Below are positions 46,968 through 56,654 of a stretch of 64,000 nucleotides of DNA, in pieces. The stretch is taken from contig JAMCQI010000100.1 of NCBI GenBank assembly GCA_023381515.1, positions 1 to 64,000 on the forward strand, in the 5' to 3' direction. The stretch is from Chloroflexota bacterium. GTDB taxonomy: Bacteria; Chloroflexota; Anaerolineae; UBA4142. The position numbers and the translations under genes were made by a program. The stretch's first letter is position 1. Every line of letters begins with the position of its first letter. Under the pieces are notes generated by a model. The model did not search any database. It was not told where the DNA came from and worked only from the letters and a program-made list of their open reading frames with translations.

Positions 46968-48814
46968 TAGCGCACCGAGAAGGGGAAAAGGGTGATGCTG
47001 TCGGCCGTGGGGCGGCCAGCGCTGTCGACGATCGAGACGCGGCGCATCGTCTGCAAGTCGTAGAGGCCGATTTCCACGTGATAATCGTCACCGATCGGCG
47101 TGTTGGCGTTGACCGGAAGGACAACGGTGTCGACGACGAGGTTATGCGGCACCCACGTGCTCGTCGGGAGTTTGCCGCGGCGCGGAGGGCCGTCATAGCC
47201 CGCAAGGGTCTGCCCCTTGGCGTCGACCAGATGCACAAAGAGTTGATAGTCTCGCGGAATGCGATCGGATGGCATCCAGTCCAAGATGATGACGAACGCC
47301 TTGCCCCGCAGGATCGTCGTGCTTGGAATCTCATAGCCTTCGAATGTTAACGGAATTTCATATCGGGCGGGGAGCGGGGTGGAACTGGAAGCATGTGCCC
47401 CCTTTTCGACAGGCACCTCGATCGGTTTGCCTGTCTTGTCGAAATAGTAGACATAGGCCGCATTGTGAGCTTGCAGCTCAGATGGGTGGCCATCGTCGGT
47501 CCCGTCGACCTTGATGCCCGTGCCATAGCGGACAAAGAAAAGCCCCTCGAGATCCCAGACGGAGGAGAAGGGAGAATAGGCAAAGTAGAGATAGGTGTCG
47601 TTGGGAAAGGTTGGGTGCGCTAGGCTGATATCATGGAATGGTACACGAACCTCGCGCGTATATTCCGCCCATTCCGCTGCCTTGACCGAGACGCCCTGCC
47701 CATCCACGAGAACGACAAGCGCCAAGGCCATCGCCAGCGATGCGCTCGCGTACCGCCAGCCGCGCCGACGGAACGACGACCAGAGGAACTCGACGAACAG
47801 TGCGAGGAGGACGGCAACGGCCATATAGGGAATGTAGAGATAACGGGCTTGGAACCATTCCTGCGGAAAGCCGAGGAGCGGCGAGATATTGAGGACGGCA
47901 AAGATGGCGAGGAACAAGATGACGAGACTGCGCCGCTTGAGGGCAGCCAGGGCAAGCACGATTCCCGCAACACCGAGCCAGAGATAGAGCAGCAAGCCAA
48001 TCTGACTGCTCCATTGGGGCGCCACAAAATTATCCAGATACCAAGGAAAGGTGAGCGCGGCCATGTACGGCAGGAGGTTGAACAGGAACTGAACGCCGAC
48101 CTTGTAGCCAAATTGGCTCGCAAATTCGCCATGCGATTGGACGTTCAACTCGAGCAGGAGATAAGGGACCATCGCGACGAAAAAGAGCGGATACTCGCGG
48201 AGCGCCAGATCCAGGCGCAATTGCCGGCGGACGAACCACCATTCAATCAAAAAGAGGAGTACGGGCAAAAAAACCGAGACTTCTTTGCTGAGGAGCGCGA
48301 GGACAAAGACGACGAGGGTCAAGACGTAATGAACGCGGCGCCCTGTCTGCAGGTAATGGGTCCACAACCAAATGGTGCCAAGGTAGAACATAGCCGCCCA
48401 GGGGTCCACGACGGCGGGCGCGCGGAAGATGGCGAGATGGTAGGCGGGGAGCCCGGCAAAGAAGAGGGACGAAAGAAACGCAAGGCGGATATTGCGCGAG
48501 AGCTCCCAGACGATAGCGAGGAGAAGCCAGCACGTGACGATGTGCATGCCGATTTGGGCGAGATGATAGCCGTCGGCGTTGACACGAAAGAGAGTGTACT
48601 CTGCCAGGACCATTATACCTTGCATGGGGCGGTAGCCCTGGGTCACGTGGCCGGGATCAAAGTATTGGACGAGATAGTTCCAAAAGGGGAGCTTGGCGGC
48701 CCATTCCATGTACCACCAACCCCCTTCGTGGCCGATCTTGAGTCCGGGTTGGTAGGTAACGAGGGCCACGAGGGCGATGACGAGCCGCCCGGGCCAGGTG
48801 AGCTTGCTGGACAT
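46967..48814 (-). CDS. TMTC-like GT-C protein, altered catalytic loop, with beta-domain
   Basis: 615 aa. Same plan as its neighbours: FDPGHVTQGYRPMQGIMVLA, HLAQIGMHIVTCWLLLAI, HPTFPNDTYLYFAYSP and a beta-domain (YQLFVHLVDAKGQTLAGYDG; DYHVEIGLYDLQTMRRVS). However the first loop reads KIGHEGGWWYMEWAA: the DD pair of the paralogues is missing and only a Glu remains. It may be inactive, use other residues or bind a partner. AGGAGA box before the ATG; transcribed from the promoter at 48841-48869. Confidence 0.78.
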   Translation of the reverse strand: MSSKLTWPGRLVIALVALVTYQPGLKIGHEGGWWYMEWAAKLPFWNYLVQYFDPGHVTQGYRPMQGIMVLAEYTLFRVNADGYHLAQIGMHIVTCWLLLAIVWELSRNIRLAFLSSLFFAGLPAYHLAIFRAPAVVDPWAAMFYLGTIWLWTHYLQTGRRVHYVLTLVVFVLALLSKEVSVFLPVLLFLIEWWFVRRQLRLDLALREYPLFFVAMVPYLLLELNVQSHGEFASQFGYKVGVQFLFNLLPYMAALTFPWYLDNFVAPQWSSQIGLLLYLWLGVAGIVLALAALKRRSLVILFLAIFAVLNISPLLGFPQEWFQARYLYIPYMAVAVLLALFVEFLWSSFRRRGWRYASASLAMALALVVLVDGQGVSVKAAEWAEYTREVRVPFHDISLAHPTFPNDTYLYFAYSPFSSVWDLEGLFFVRYGTGIKVDGTDDGHPSELQAHNAAYVYYFDKTGKPIEVPVEKGAHASSSTPLPARYEIPLTFEGYEIPSTTILRGKAFVIILDWMPSDRIPRDYQLFVHLVDAKGQTLAGYDGPPRRGKLPTSTWVPHNLVVDTVVLPVNANTPIGDDYHVEIGLYDLQTMRRVSIVDSAGRPTADSITLFPFSVR

Positions 48815-48840
48815 CCATTCTCCTGGGCAGAGTTGGATCC

Positions 48841-48869
48841 AGTATAGCAGAGGTGAGCGAGGGAGACAA
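48841..48869 (-). promoter_or_regulatory. Promoter of the TMTC-like gene pair
   Basis: Minus strand TTGTCT (48864-48869), 17-bp spacer, TATACT (48841-48846), 26 bases before the start codon at 48814. Confidence 0.75.
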
Positions 48870-48944
48870 ATTTGGGGGCCGAATGGGTAACCAGGAGATT
48901 AGGTGACTGGGGATATAGGGGAAATCATCGACCCACCTCCTTGG

Positions 48945-48988
48945 GAAAACAAAATGCTCTTTGCAGGCACATTCACCTACAAAGAGCA
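48945..48988 (-). terminator. Terminator after the YfhO gene
   Basis: Nine-base-pair stem (48955-48963 with 48980-48988), then TTTTGTTTTCC on the minus strand. Confidence 0.7.
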
Positions 48989-49160
48989 CTTTTCACTACC
49001 TGCGGTCAACAGCCCCTTGGAACTCTGATTTTACCCCCTCACGAGGGGACCCGTGAAGGGGTGGACCAAACTCTAGAGCCATGTTCGAATTTCTGGCTGC
49101 GCCCGTAGATCTGAGGCCAGTTTTTTCCTTTTTGCCTACTTGCCGGAACGGAATTGGTCC

Positions 49161-51962
49161 TTAGGCCCTTACGTCTCGCCGGCCGCTCGCTCGCCGAAAC
49201 AAGCCTATGCCCAGGAAGGCGCATGCTAACAGACTGGCCGCGCTAATGACGATGCCCATGTAGAACGAGTTGGGATGGTACTCAAATACAACGACGTGAG
49301 AGCCGGTGGTGAGTGAGATGGCCCGGAAGATAGAGTCTGCGCGGTAGATGGGGACAGCGGTACCGTCGACGGTCGCGACCCAGCCGGGATACCACGTGTC
49401 GGTGAGCACGAGGTAGCCCGGTTGGTCCGCCCGGACGCGGATCTCAACCCGCTCGGGCGTATATGAGTCGATGCTAGTTGCATCGGCTGCGGCGGACTGG
49501 CCCACTTGTCCGGCAAAGACCACCGGAGTATCGCTGGAGAGGATGACTGTCCGGGCCGGCTGAAAGCTGTCCTGTCTGAGACGGGCGAGCGTCTGTTCAT
49601 CCCCGAGCCGTTCTGCTTGATGGACGACAAAAGCACGCGGGAGCACGTTGCGGTTCTCCCACACTGCGGCAGTATGACTGCGAAAGACGAGCGATAGGTC
49701 ATCCCGATGCAATAGGGCGGCAAGCGAGACAGAATGCCCCGCATCGTCAATAAAGGCCATGCTCTCGACGGTGAGCCCAGAACCGGGAAGAAAGGAGCGC
49801 ACGCGCACAGTTGCGATATTCGGCCCGGGTTTACCAAGATCGATCTCTGCCACGTACTTGTGACCCTGAAACTCGCGACCGACGGCGCTGGTGTAAGCGG
49901 GGAACGCGATTGCGCCGGCAGGCTTGGTGTGATTGACCTTGCCTTTGATAGATAACCCATCGTAAGCCCAATCGGCCGTTTCTGCTCCGAGGCGAAGTGG
50001 GATCACCAAGACACGCCCATCGAGCGTCGTGAGGTCAACCTCGCCCACGACAAATCCATTCGGCAGTGCTTGCGTTCCGTCCGTGTAGGAGGTGATCTCG
50101 ATGCGGCCCGCAGGCGTAGGTGGAATCGCCGTGCCATCGCGCAGGAGGTCGAGCGTGAGGCCGCCTTCCGGTTCTGATTGGTTAAAAGGGGACGGATCGC
50201 CGGGAGGTGCAGTCTCGAGCGGCAGCATGTAATAGCGAATGCCAATAAGGTTCCGCATTTCGAGCGACATGTCCGAGATAAATTTGCTGTTTCGCTCCAC
50301 AGCCATGCCGGGCACATAACCCGTCACTACTGCCTGCTTACCATACACCATTGGGAGAAAACTCCAAAGGGTCGCGCGAACAGAGGCGGGGGTGACCGAA
50401 GGGAACTTGTCGACGTTGATCCGATAGACTGCTTGCGTGTTATCCATCGCGGAGAGAGTGCGGGGCACCTGAACGAGTTCCGCGGGTGGTGACATGCGCG
50501 TCAGGGTAGAGAGAAATGGAGCGGAAAAGGCGGCGAGATCACCAAGAGTTAACCCGAGGGCGAGCAAAGCGAAAATGGGGCGCGCGATCTTCATACGGGC
50601 AACGATGAGCACGACGAGAATAGAGAGAAGCCACAGGAGCGCGGGAAGATATTGCCAGATGTCCAGCCAAATCTCGACCGGCAGATCATAGGCAAGGTAG
50701 ATGGTCCCCGTGATGATTACGGGGATTAATAAAGCGAGTGCGGAGGACGTCCAGAGCTTCGCTGGACGATTGGGTAGCCGTGTCTGCAATTCATCGAAGC
50801 CGACGGCGGCAAGCCAGGCAACAGCAAAAACGAAAAGCAGGAGGAAGCGAGCGGGCGCGCGAAAGCGATTGAGGACTGGGATCAAGTAAAGCAGGTTGTA
50901 GAGGGGATTAGCTCCTCCAAGCGCCAGTGAAAGCGCAACAACGCCAAAGAGACAAAGGAACACGGTCCGCCTGCCGGGACGGACGAACGGAGCGACGATG
51001 GCCAAAAGGAATGGGAGCACGCCCACATAACCCCAGAATTCCATGTTGGAAGCGGTCGGCTGGCCGACCGCCTTGAAAGGGAGAATGAACTGAAGCAGTG
51101 CAGCTGGGTCCATTGAGTAGCTGGTGAAAAAGTATCTACCTACGTCAGCCGCGCGGTCGGAGAGACCGAGGTATTCGATGGAAGGGAGCAGTTGAACAGC
51201 TGCCACCCCCAGTCCGAGGAGAATTGCTGCAACGCTGAGAAGGAGGGACGCGAGCCAGAAAGCGGAAAAGTGATGCGAGCGGTCGTCGGGCGACGAGGGG
51301 TTCGACCAGACAAGAGGGGAAAACAGAGAAAAGGCACCCAAGGCGGCAAGGTTGAGGGCAGCGATTTGTGTGTGGCCGTCGAGCAATTGGAGGGCCACGG
51401 CAAGGGCGAGAAGCGAGAACCAGACAACTGATGGCTTGCGTGCGCGGCGCGCTTGCCACATCTTGAGTTGTAAGAGGATGAGCCAGGGCAACCACGCAGC
51501 AACGGCGTCGAGAGAGACGTGGGATATGTGCGCGGTAAAAAAACCACTACTCCCAAAGACCAGGCTGGCAAGAAGAGCGCTCGGGACGCGCAGACCAGAT
51601 GCGCGGACCAAGACGTACATGCCGATGCCCGCCCATGCCAAGTTGAGTAAGATCATGAAGGAAAGCGCGGTCGGAACAGGGAGGAGCAAATCGAGCAGTA
51701 GGTTCAATGGATAGAGCGCCGCAACCTGACCTTGTGCGAAAAGAGGAAAACCAGCTTGCACTGCAGGAGACCAGAGAGGCAAGCCGCCCTGGGCGAGTGC
51801 GCGCGCGAGCTCGGTGTGGATGGGAAGAAACAGCCATTGAATGTCCCCCTCGGCAAAGACTTTTTGGCCACTGCTAGCGGGCCAATAGTAAAGAAACGGC
51901 CAAGCCGCGAGTAGGAGGAGGACAAGCGTGCCGTAGGATTTTAAACGCTGCAGTAAACGCAT
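49161..51962 (-). CDS. YfhO-family membrane protein
   Basis: 933 aa. Twelve or so helices in the first 480 residues, with FAEGDIQWLFLPIHTELARA in the first loop and GHTQIAALNLAALG later; then a long extracytoplasmic part with the family's end, GYLVLTDTWYPGWVATVDGT and the segment ahead of the last helix. YfhO proteins are GT-C-like and are linked to glycosylation of lipoteichoic or other surface polymers. It lacks the beta-domain of the neighbours. Divergent from the gene at 52418. Confidence 0.85.
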   Translation of the reverse strand: MRLLQRLKSYGTLVLLLLAAWPFLYYWPASSGQKVFAEGDIQWLFLPIHTELARALAQGGLPLWSPAVQAGFPLFAQGQVAALYPLNLLLDLLLPVPTALSFMILLNLAWAGIGMYVLVRASGLRVPSALLASLVFGSSGFFTAHISHVSLDAVAAWLPWLILLQLKMWQARRARKPSVVWFSLLALAVALQLLDGHTQIAALNLAALGAFSLFSPLVWSNPSSPDDRSHHFSAFWLASLLLSVAAILLGLGVAAVQLLPSIEYLGLSDRAADVGRYFFTSYSMDPAALLQFILPFKAVGQPTASNMEFWGYVGVLPFLLAIVAPFVRPGRRTVFLCLFGVVALSLALGGANPLYNLLYLIPVLNRFRAPARFLLLFVFAVAWLAAVGFDELQTRLPNRPAKLWTSSALALLIPVIITGTIYLAYDLPVEIWLDIWQYLPALLWLLSILVVLIVARMKIARPIFALLALGLTLGDLAAFSAPFLSTLTRMSPPAELVQVPRTLSAMDNTQAVYRINVDKFPSVTPASVRATLWSFLPMVYGKQAVVTGYVPGMAVERNSKFISDMSLEMRNLIGIRYYMLPLETAPPGDPSPFNQSEPEGGLTLDLLRDGTAIPPTPAGRIEITSYTDGTQALPNGFVVGEVDLTTLDGRVLVIPLRLGAETADWAYDGLSIKGKVNHTKPAGAIAFPAYTSAVGREFQGHKYVAEIDLGKPGPNIATVRVRSFLPGSGLTVESMAFIDDAGHSVSLAALLHRDDLSLVFRSHTAAVWENRNVLPRAFVVHQAERLGDEQTLARLRQDSFQPARTVILSSDTPVVFAGQVGQSAAADATSIDSYTPERVEIRVRADQPGYLVLTDTWYPGWVATVDGTAVPIYRADSIFRAISLTTGSHVVVFEYHPNSFYMGIVISAASLLACAFLGIGLFRRASGRRDVRA

Positions 51963-52417
51963 GAAAGTGGACCAGGGAAAATGCTTGTCGGGAGGCTAAT
52001 AGTGTAGCAGAGAATGCAGGGAGAGGCAAATTGTAGCAGGATGCCGTTGCTCTGCTCACGAGTCGCCACTTCGCTACCCCTACAACCCACAGATCAGTCC
52101 ATTGTGGCTAAAGCGCGAGCGGAAGGATCGGCGGTCAAGACTGGGCATAGTGTGACGCGATTTCAGCTGGCCCACAACATTTTGCGTTGCCGTCCTGTTG
52201 GAGTAGAATCACTCCATTCTGTTACGCGGAGCTTTGCTCTCGCAACAAAGCGATCTTGAATATCCCGACGACCGGAGGGCAAGGCCGCGGGGACGAGGCT
52301 CAGGCGAGAGGTTTAGTTGCTACCTTCAAACTCCAGTGCCGTGCCAGCAATTTCTTTTGCATTTTTGCTCATCTGTTGACGATCCCGAACAGGAGACACT
52401 GCCAGGTGATATCCCTC
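51963..52417. other. Divergent promoter region
   Basis: 455 bases between divergent starts. The leftward promoter is at 52001-52029. For the rightward gene a TTGACG at 52376 is the best -35 candidate but has no good partner. The open frame preceding the rightward start has no recognisable protein features. Confidence 0.5.
52001..52029 (-). promoter_or_regulatory. Probable promoter of the YfhO gene
   Basis: Minus strand TTGCCT (52024-52029), 17-bp spacer, TACACT (52001-52006), about 40 bases before the ATG. Confidence 0.6.
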
Positions 52418-54313
52418 ATGCGGCGGCACCCCTTTCTTGTGATTTTCGTGAGTCTAGCCCTGCTGAATGCTATTCTCTATCTTCCCGCCGTCAACGCATA
52501 CTTCATTAGCGATGACTTTGCGATTCTGTCCACCCTACACAGCCACCTGCCTGCACTCTTGAATGGACGACAGTGGGAGGAGTGGCTGGGCAAGGGAGTC
52601 ACCGGATACGTATACTTCCGCCCGGTGGCGTATTTATTTCTGCTGACTGATTTTCTGGCTTGGAATGGGTGGCCAGTTGGCTACCATTTGGCAAATCTCA
52701 TTCTCCATGTACTTTGCTCTTTCCAAGCGTTCCTCTTGTGCTCACAGTTGGTCCGGAACAAAGCGGTGGGTATACTGGCGGCCGCGCTTTTTGCAGCAAT
52801 GCCAGTGCACGCGGAAGCTGTGTCCTGGATCGCCGCGATCCCCGATCTCCTTGCCGGTTTCTTTTGTTTAATGAGCCTCACTTCATACGTCCTCTACCTC
52901 CGCAGGAACTCACCCAAGTTCTATGTCACCTCTGTCGCTGCATTTGCGCTGGCATTGTCATCCAAAGAGACGGCTATCACTTTGCCCGCAGTGATCTTAC
53001 TTTATGACGCGTTATTTGATCTCAAGCGACTTACCCATGTCCTGGACTCAATTAAGCGGCACGCGCCCTTTTGGCTGATAGTGGCTATGCGACTGACGTT
53101 GTGGCAAGTGGGGTATCGTGGCCCTCAGGTCATATCGGAAGGCTACAAATACTGGTTTGATGCCAGTCTGGACAGTCTGCTTAAGCCGTTCCTGACCGAT
53201 ATCACAGGCACGACCACATGGCTCGTCGTCGGGTTGGCTGTACTGGCTTTCCTCTTGAACCGTTCACGGGCAATTGTCTTTGCCCTGCTTTGGATTCCGA
53301 TCGCGCTCCTACCAACAATCACGAACGGCCCTAGCGACCGATCGTCATACATTCCAGCATTGGGGCTCTCACTGGCCTTTGCCATTCTGCTCGCTCAGCT
53401 CGCAGGGCAGCCGAATCGCGTGATCCGAGGCGTCGGATGGGGGACAGCTCTCGTGTTGCTTTTTTGGAGCGGAGAAGCGTTGCTTTCTCTGAACCTAGCT
53501 TACAACCGCGCCGGCCAAGTTGCCTACGCGATTCCGCAGCAAGTCAAATCACTCCATCCTTCGATGCCGGACGGGGCGCACCTCGTTTTTGTCGGCGTAC
53601 CGGATCAGGTACCTGAAGGACCCCTCGTCTACATTACCGGATTTGAGGATTCTCTCCGGCTGGCCTACAATAATCCGAGCCTGGCCGTTTCGAAGGTTGG
53701 CAAATTCCCGCTTGTACTCGACGGGTTGGATCGAACGCATTTCTTCAGTGTAGATCACCGGCGCGTCTGGGAGCGCACCGATTTGACCGCAGCTCTCTCA
53801 GAGCGTAGACAGTGCAGTGGTTTTTCGATGCCCACATCCACTTGGGATTTTTCTCGAGACACGCAAGGATGGGAGGCATGGAATCAATTGTCGGATTTTG
53901 GAGCGCGTGACGGAGCTCTTCACGCTCAGTCTGACGGCTCCGATCCATACATGGCCAGCCCGCCGATCGATATTCCGGCTATCGCGATGGGAGACGTAGA
54001 GGTGACCATGCGGGTTCGCTCAAGGCACCCGGAAATGCACGGAAGCGTTTACTGGCTAGCCACCGGTCAGAACGACTTTTCCCCGGCTCTCCAGGCATCC
54101 TTCGCCGTCAGGCCAGGAGAAGAATTTCGAACATATCGGGTTGACCCGGCCCAAACCAAAGGACTCCTCTTGGGCGACCGTATTCTTCGCTTGCGCCTGG
54201 ATCCCGTCGATGACACTGCACAAATTGACATTAAGGAGGTGCGGGTTTACCTCCACTGCACAGGGGAATCGACCGTGTCCTGCCAGTGCCCCAGTCAAAT
54301 TGGCGGTTTCTGA
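52418..54313 (+). CDS. TMTC-like GT-C transferase with a different C-terminal module
   Basis: 631 aa from the ATG at 52418; an open frame extends to 52187 but the membrane protein starts here (RRHPFLVIFVSLALLNAIL). First loop YFISDDFAILSTL carries the DD motif; YFRPVAYLFLLTD, YHLANLILHVLCSFQAFLL and ALSSKETAITLPAVIL are TMTC/GT39-like. After about residue 500 a non-homologous module follows (TWDFSRDTQGWEAWNQLSDF; DVEVTMRVRSRHPEM), resembling a carbohydrate-binding jelly roll. It thus swaps the usual beta-domain for another binding module. Ends in a cysteine-rich tail (CTGESTVSCQC). Confidence 0.75.
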   Translation: MRRHPFLVIFVSLALLNAILYLPAVNAYFISDDFAILSTLHSHLPALLNGRQWEEWLGKGVTGYVYFRPVAYLFLLTDFLAWNGWPVGYHLANLILHVLCSFQAFLLCSQLVRNKAVGILAAALFAAMPVHAEAVSWIAAIPDLLAGFFCLMSLTSYVLYLRRNSPKFYVTSVAAFALALSSKETAITLPAVILLYDALFDLKRLTHVLDSIKRHAPFWLIVAMRLTLWQVGYRGPQVISEGYKYWFDASLDSLLKPFLTDITGTTTWLVVGLAVLAFLLNRSRAIVFALLWIPIALLPTITNGPSDRSSYIPALGLSLAFAILLAQLAGQPNRVIRGVGWGTALVLLFWSGEALLSLNLAYNRAGQVAYAIPQQVKSLHPSMPDGAHLVFVGVPDQVPEGPLVYITGFEDSLRLAYNNPSLAVSKVGKFPLVLDGLDRTHFFSVDHRRVWERTDLTAALSERRQCSGFSMPTSTWDFSRDTQGWEAWNQLSDFGARDGALHAQSDGSDPYMASPPIDIPAIAMGDVEVTMRVRSRHPEMHGSVYWLATGQNDFSPALQASFAVRPGEEFRTYRVDPAQTKGLLLGDRILRLRLDPVDDTAQIDIKEVRVYLHCTGESTVSCQCPSQIGGF

Positions 54314-54587
54314 GAGACAGCGTCCAATCTCTGCTCCGACCTGGTGAAGACCGCAGGGACCGGCGCATGATATGAGCTTCTCATAGGGCTGACCTTCTGC
54401 CTTGTGGCTTGGATCCAAGCAGATAAATTAAAATGAGATCGGCCCTCCTCTTGCCATTCCGGGTTCAGGCCGCTCTGGATACTGGTCCAGCCTGCCTTCG
54501 TAGCGCTCGTTCCCACTCTTCCGAAAATGCGTACTTGACCTCGCTCATGGCGATGCAAGAAGCCGGGCTACACACCCCGGCTTCTTG
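54314..54587. other. Intergenic region between convergent genes
   Basis: No gene is seen. Its right end holds the terminator hairpin at 54555-54588. Confidence 0.5.
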
Positions 54588-54588
54588 C
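54555..54588 (-). terminator. 13-bp stem hairpin at the LamG stop
   Basis: GCAAGAAGCCGGG (54555-54567) pairs exactly with 54576-54588, sharing one base with the LamG stop codon. No strong T-tract follows on either strand. Confidence 0.55.
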
Positions 54589-56480
54589 TAGTGGAGGCCG
54601 CCACAATGCAGATACGGGTCCGGCGGGCTCACGCTTACAATCGGGAAGAAGAGTTCAAACACAGACCGGGGCGCGCGAACCAGTCTGGAGGGACTGGCTG
54701 AGGCCGGTCCGGTGAGCGCCGCGGGCAAGAAAGAGCGAGCGACATTGCTGAGGCGCACCTCGTCAAGCATGCCTTGTGTGCAGAGCCCGAGCGAGCCGCA
54801 TCCGACTAGGTACGCATAGACCGGGTTAGTGGGTGGTTTGCGGTAAGTCGGATCAGAACTGCACAATTCGCCGTCCACCCAGATCTCGAGACCCCGTAGT
54901 CCCCAGGTTCCCGCAACGTGATGCCATGAGCCGACCATTGTTGAGGGATCAATGCCACTATCTACCCAATGCCATAACCCAGACGTATCATAGATCCCAA
55001 ACCGGATATTGCGACCGTACTCATTCTCGACGCCGAGGTATACGTCCTCGCCACTATTGCTATACTCTTTCGCTCCGAGAATGACAAAGTTGTTCCCTAC
55101 CGCCGAGAGATTTACCCATGTCTCAAAGGTGCCCTCATCCGGTACGCTCAGATTGCTCAACTCGGTCGGTCCACTCTTACTCGTCACCGCATCGGCACCG
55201 CCAAATCGCCCATTTGGCACCACGTGCGTATTGGTTCCCAGCCCGGTCAGCTTCCCGGTCACAGCATCCGTCGTCCGATTCCACGGATCCGTGCTATTCA
55301 TATGATAGAGCGCCATCGCGGGAGGATCGACGCTGTACTCATGTGCAATCGAGATGGGCGTCGGGCTCGGCGGAGGAGTCGAAGTCGGATCAACTGCTGC
55401 TGTGAACCTGCGCTGGATGTTGCTGATGCGCAATTCGTCAAGGCGCCCCTTGAAGCAGATCTTGGAGGGGTCGGGATCACACCCAATGGTAAAAGTCTGA
55501 TAAGCAGGAAGCCCACCGGTGTATGAATCCTGCTGGGCTGGGCCAAAGACCGGCGTCGAGCAAACCGGATAGAGAGGCGAAGAGACTTGGCGCTGCGGGT
55601 TGCAGGAATAGTAGGAATCCGAAAAGCCGTACGGAGGTGGAGTTTTGTCCAAATCGGGGACGGTAACGCCGTGCAGAACGCCATCGGTCCAGATTTCGAC
55701 ACCCCGTGGCCCCCAGGTGCCGGCGACCTGGTGAAAGCGCCACGTCTCGTACGGCCAATTGACCGTCAGACCCCAGTTGTTGAAGTTGGTGTATTGGTCA
55801 CCACCGGTAAAATAGCGACAGGGATTGATACCGCTGCTGGCCCACTGCCATTGGCCGTTTACGTATATGCCGAAGTAGAGCCCGGGTGCGATCGTCATCG
55901 CCATCACTGCAGGCTGGCCGCCCAACTCGCCCCCGGCGGCGAAAATGGTGAGGTACGAATCGGTCGCGTAACAGGTGTCGCGAAAATCGATAAAGGCCTC
56001 GATGGTCCCCATCGGCAGGTTTCCGAGATATCCGGTCGAAAAATAGGCGGGATTGCCGTTGAGTTGGAGCGCGCCACCATAGAGGCCAACATTGGTCACC
56101 GCGGCCCCATTGTACAAGGTGCCATCGTGATGGTTGCCCGAGTCGTCCTGGATCACGTTGCCGGTCTGGGAATCAAAGTGATACAAGGCGACGGTGTACT
56201 GGTCCGATTGCGTCTGTCCCGGGATAGCCGGCTCGCTCGCGTTCTTGGGAGAGCGCGCTCTTGGAGTCGTCGTCGGCGTTGGAGAACCGGTGGGCAGCCA
56301 CTGCGGCGCGGAAGACGAGGGACCAGCGGCGGCGAACGGCGCGAGATCGGAGGCGCCGGCAGAATCGATCGAGCGACTAACGACGATCATAAGGCCGAAA
56401 ACAATGAATGAAAGAAAGAAAGCTTGTAGGACATGTGCCACAGAATGATTTCGTCCCCGTTGCCGTCGACCGTTACGCAT
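54588..56480 (-). CDS. Secreted protein with two LamG/concanavalin-like domains
   Basis: 630 aa. Signal anchor (residues 16-37, VLQAFFLSFIVFGLMIVVSR), Pro/Thr linker (TGSPTPTTTPRARSP), LamG-like domain 1 (about 95-365; YHFDSQTGNVIQDDSGNHHD, HQVAGTWGPRGVEIWTDGV, GRLDELRISN), second linker (TSTPPPSPTPIS), LamG-like domain 2 (about 385-585; YHMNSTDP, HHVAGTWGLRGLEIWVDGEL, GMLDEVRLSN). Probably binds surface glycans or protein. AAGGAG lies 8 bases before the ATG. No catalytic domain. Confidence 0.85.
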   Translation of the reverse strand: MRNGRRQRGRNHSVAHVLQAFFLSFIVFGLMIVVSRSIDSAGASDLAPFAAAGPSSSAPQWLPTGSPTPTTTPRARSPKNASEPAIPGQTQSDQYTVALYHFDSQTGNVIQDDSGNHHDGTLYNGAAVTNVGLYGGALQLNGNPAYFSTGYLGNLPMGTIEAFIDFRDTCYATDSYLTIFAAGGELGGQPAVMAMTIAPGLYFGIYVNGQWQWASSGINPCRYFTGGDQYTNFNNWGLTVNWPYETWRFHQVAGTWGPRGVEIWTDGVLHGVTVPDLDKTPPPYGFSDSYYSCNPQRQVSSPLYPVCSTPVFGPAQQDSYTGGLPAYQTFTIGCDPDPSKICFKGRLDELRISNIQRRFTAAVDPTSTPPPSPTPISIAHEYSVDPPAMALYHMNSTDPWNRTTDAVTGKLTGLGTNTHVVPNGRFGGADAVTSKSGPTELSNLSVPDEGTFETWVNLSAVGNNFVILGAKEYSNSGEDVYLGVENEYGRNIRFGIYDTSGLWHWVDSGIDPSTMVGSWHHVAGTWGLRGLEIWVDGELCSSDPTYRKPPTNPVYAYLVGCGSLGLCTQGMLDEVRLSNVARSFLPAALTGPASASPSRLVRAPRSVFELFFPIVSVSPPDPYLHCGGLH

Positions 56481-56576
56481 TGAAAGGTCTCCTTATCGAT
56501 GAATGGCTGTTCAGTGCAACGTGATGATGAGCGGGCGGTCAGCCAGGTGACAACGATTGGCTGAGGACATACATTA

Positions 56577-56600
56577 GGGTGCTCGTAAGCCTGAGCACCC
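56577..56600. terminator. Hairpin between the GT-C and LamG genes
   Basis: GGGTGCTC (56577-56584) with GAGCACCC (56593-56600). It may end the GT-C operon on the minus strand, though no T-tract follows there. Confidence 0.4.
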
Positions 56601-56654
56601 CTTTAGGACGCCACCATTTTAGCCAGAGCTCCCGAAGGTGTAAATGCCAATTTC

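Larger units (their letters stand above)
48815..49160. other. 346-base gap with promoter and terminator
   Basis: Holds the leftward promoter of the gene at 46967 and the terminator of the YfhO gene; a further imperfect hairpin (CCCCTCACG ... CGTGAAGGGG) lies around 49036-49062. No gene is seen. Confidence 0.6.

Noticed and set aside
47633..48847. 404-codon charged open frame antisense to the TMTC-like gene
   Set aside because: Very rich in Glu/Arg/Asp as expected from the complement of hydrophobic codons; no start signals.
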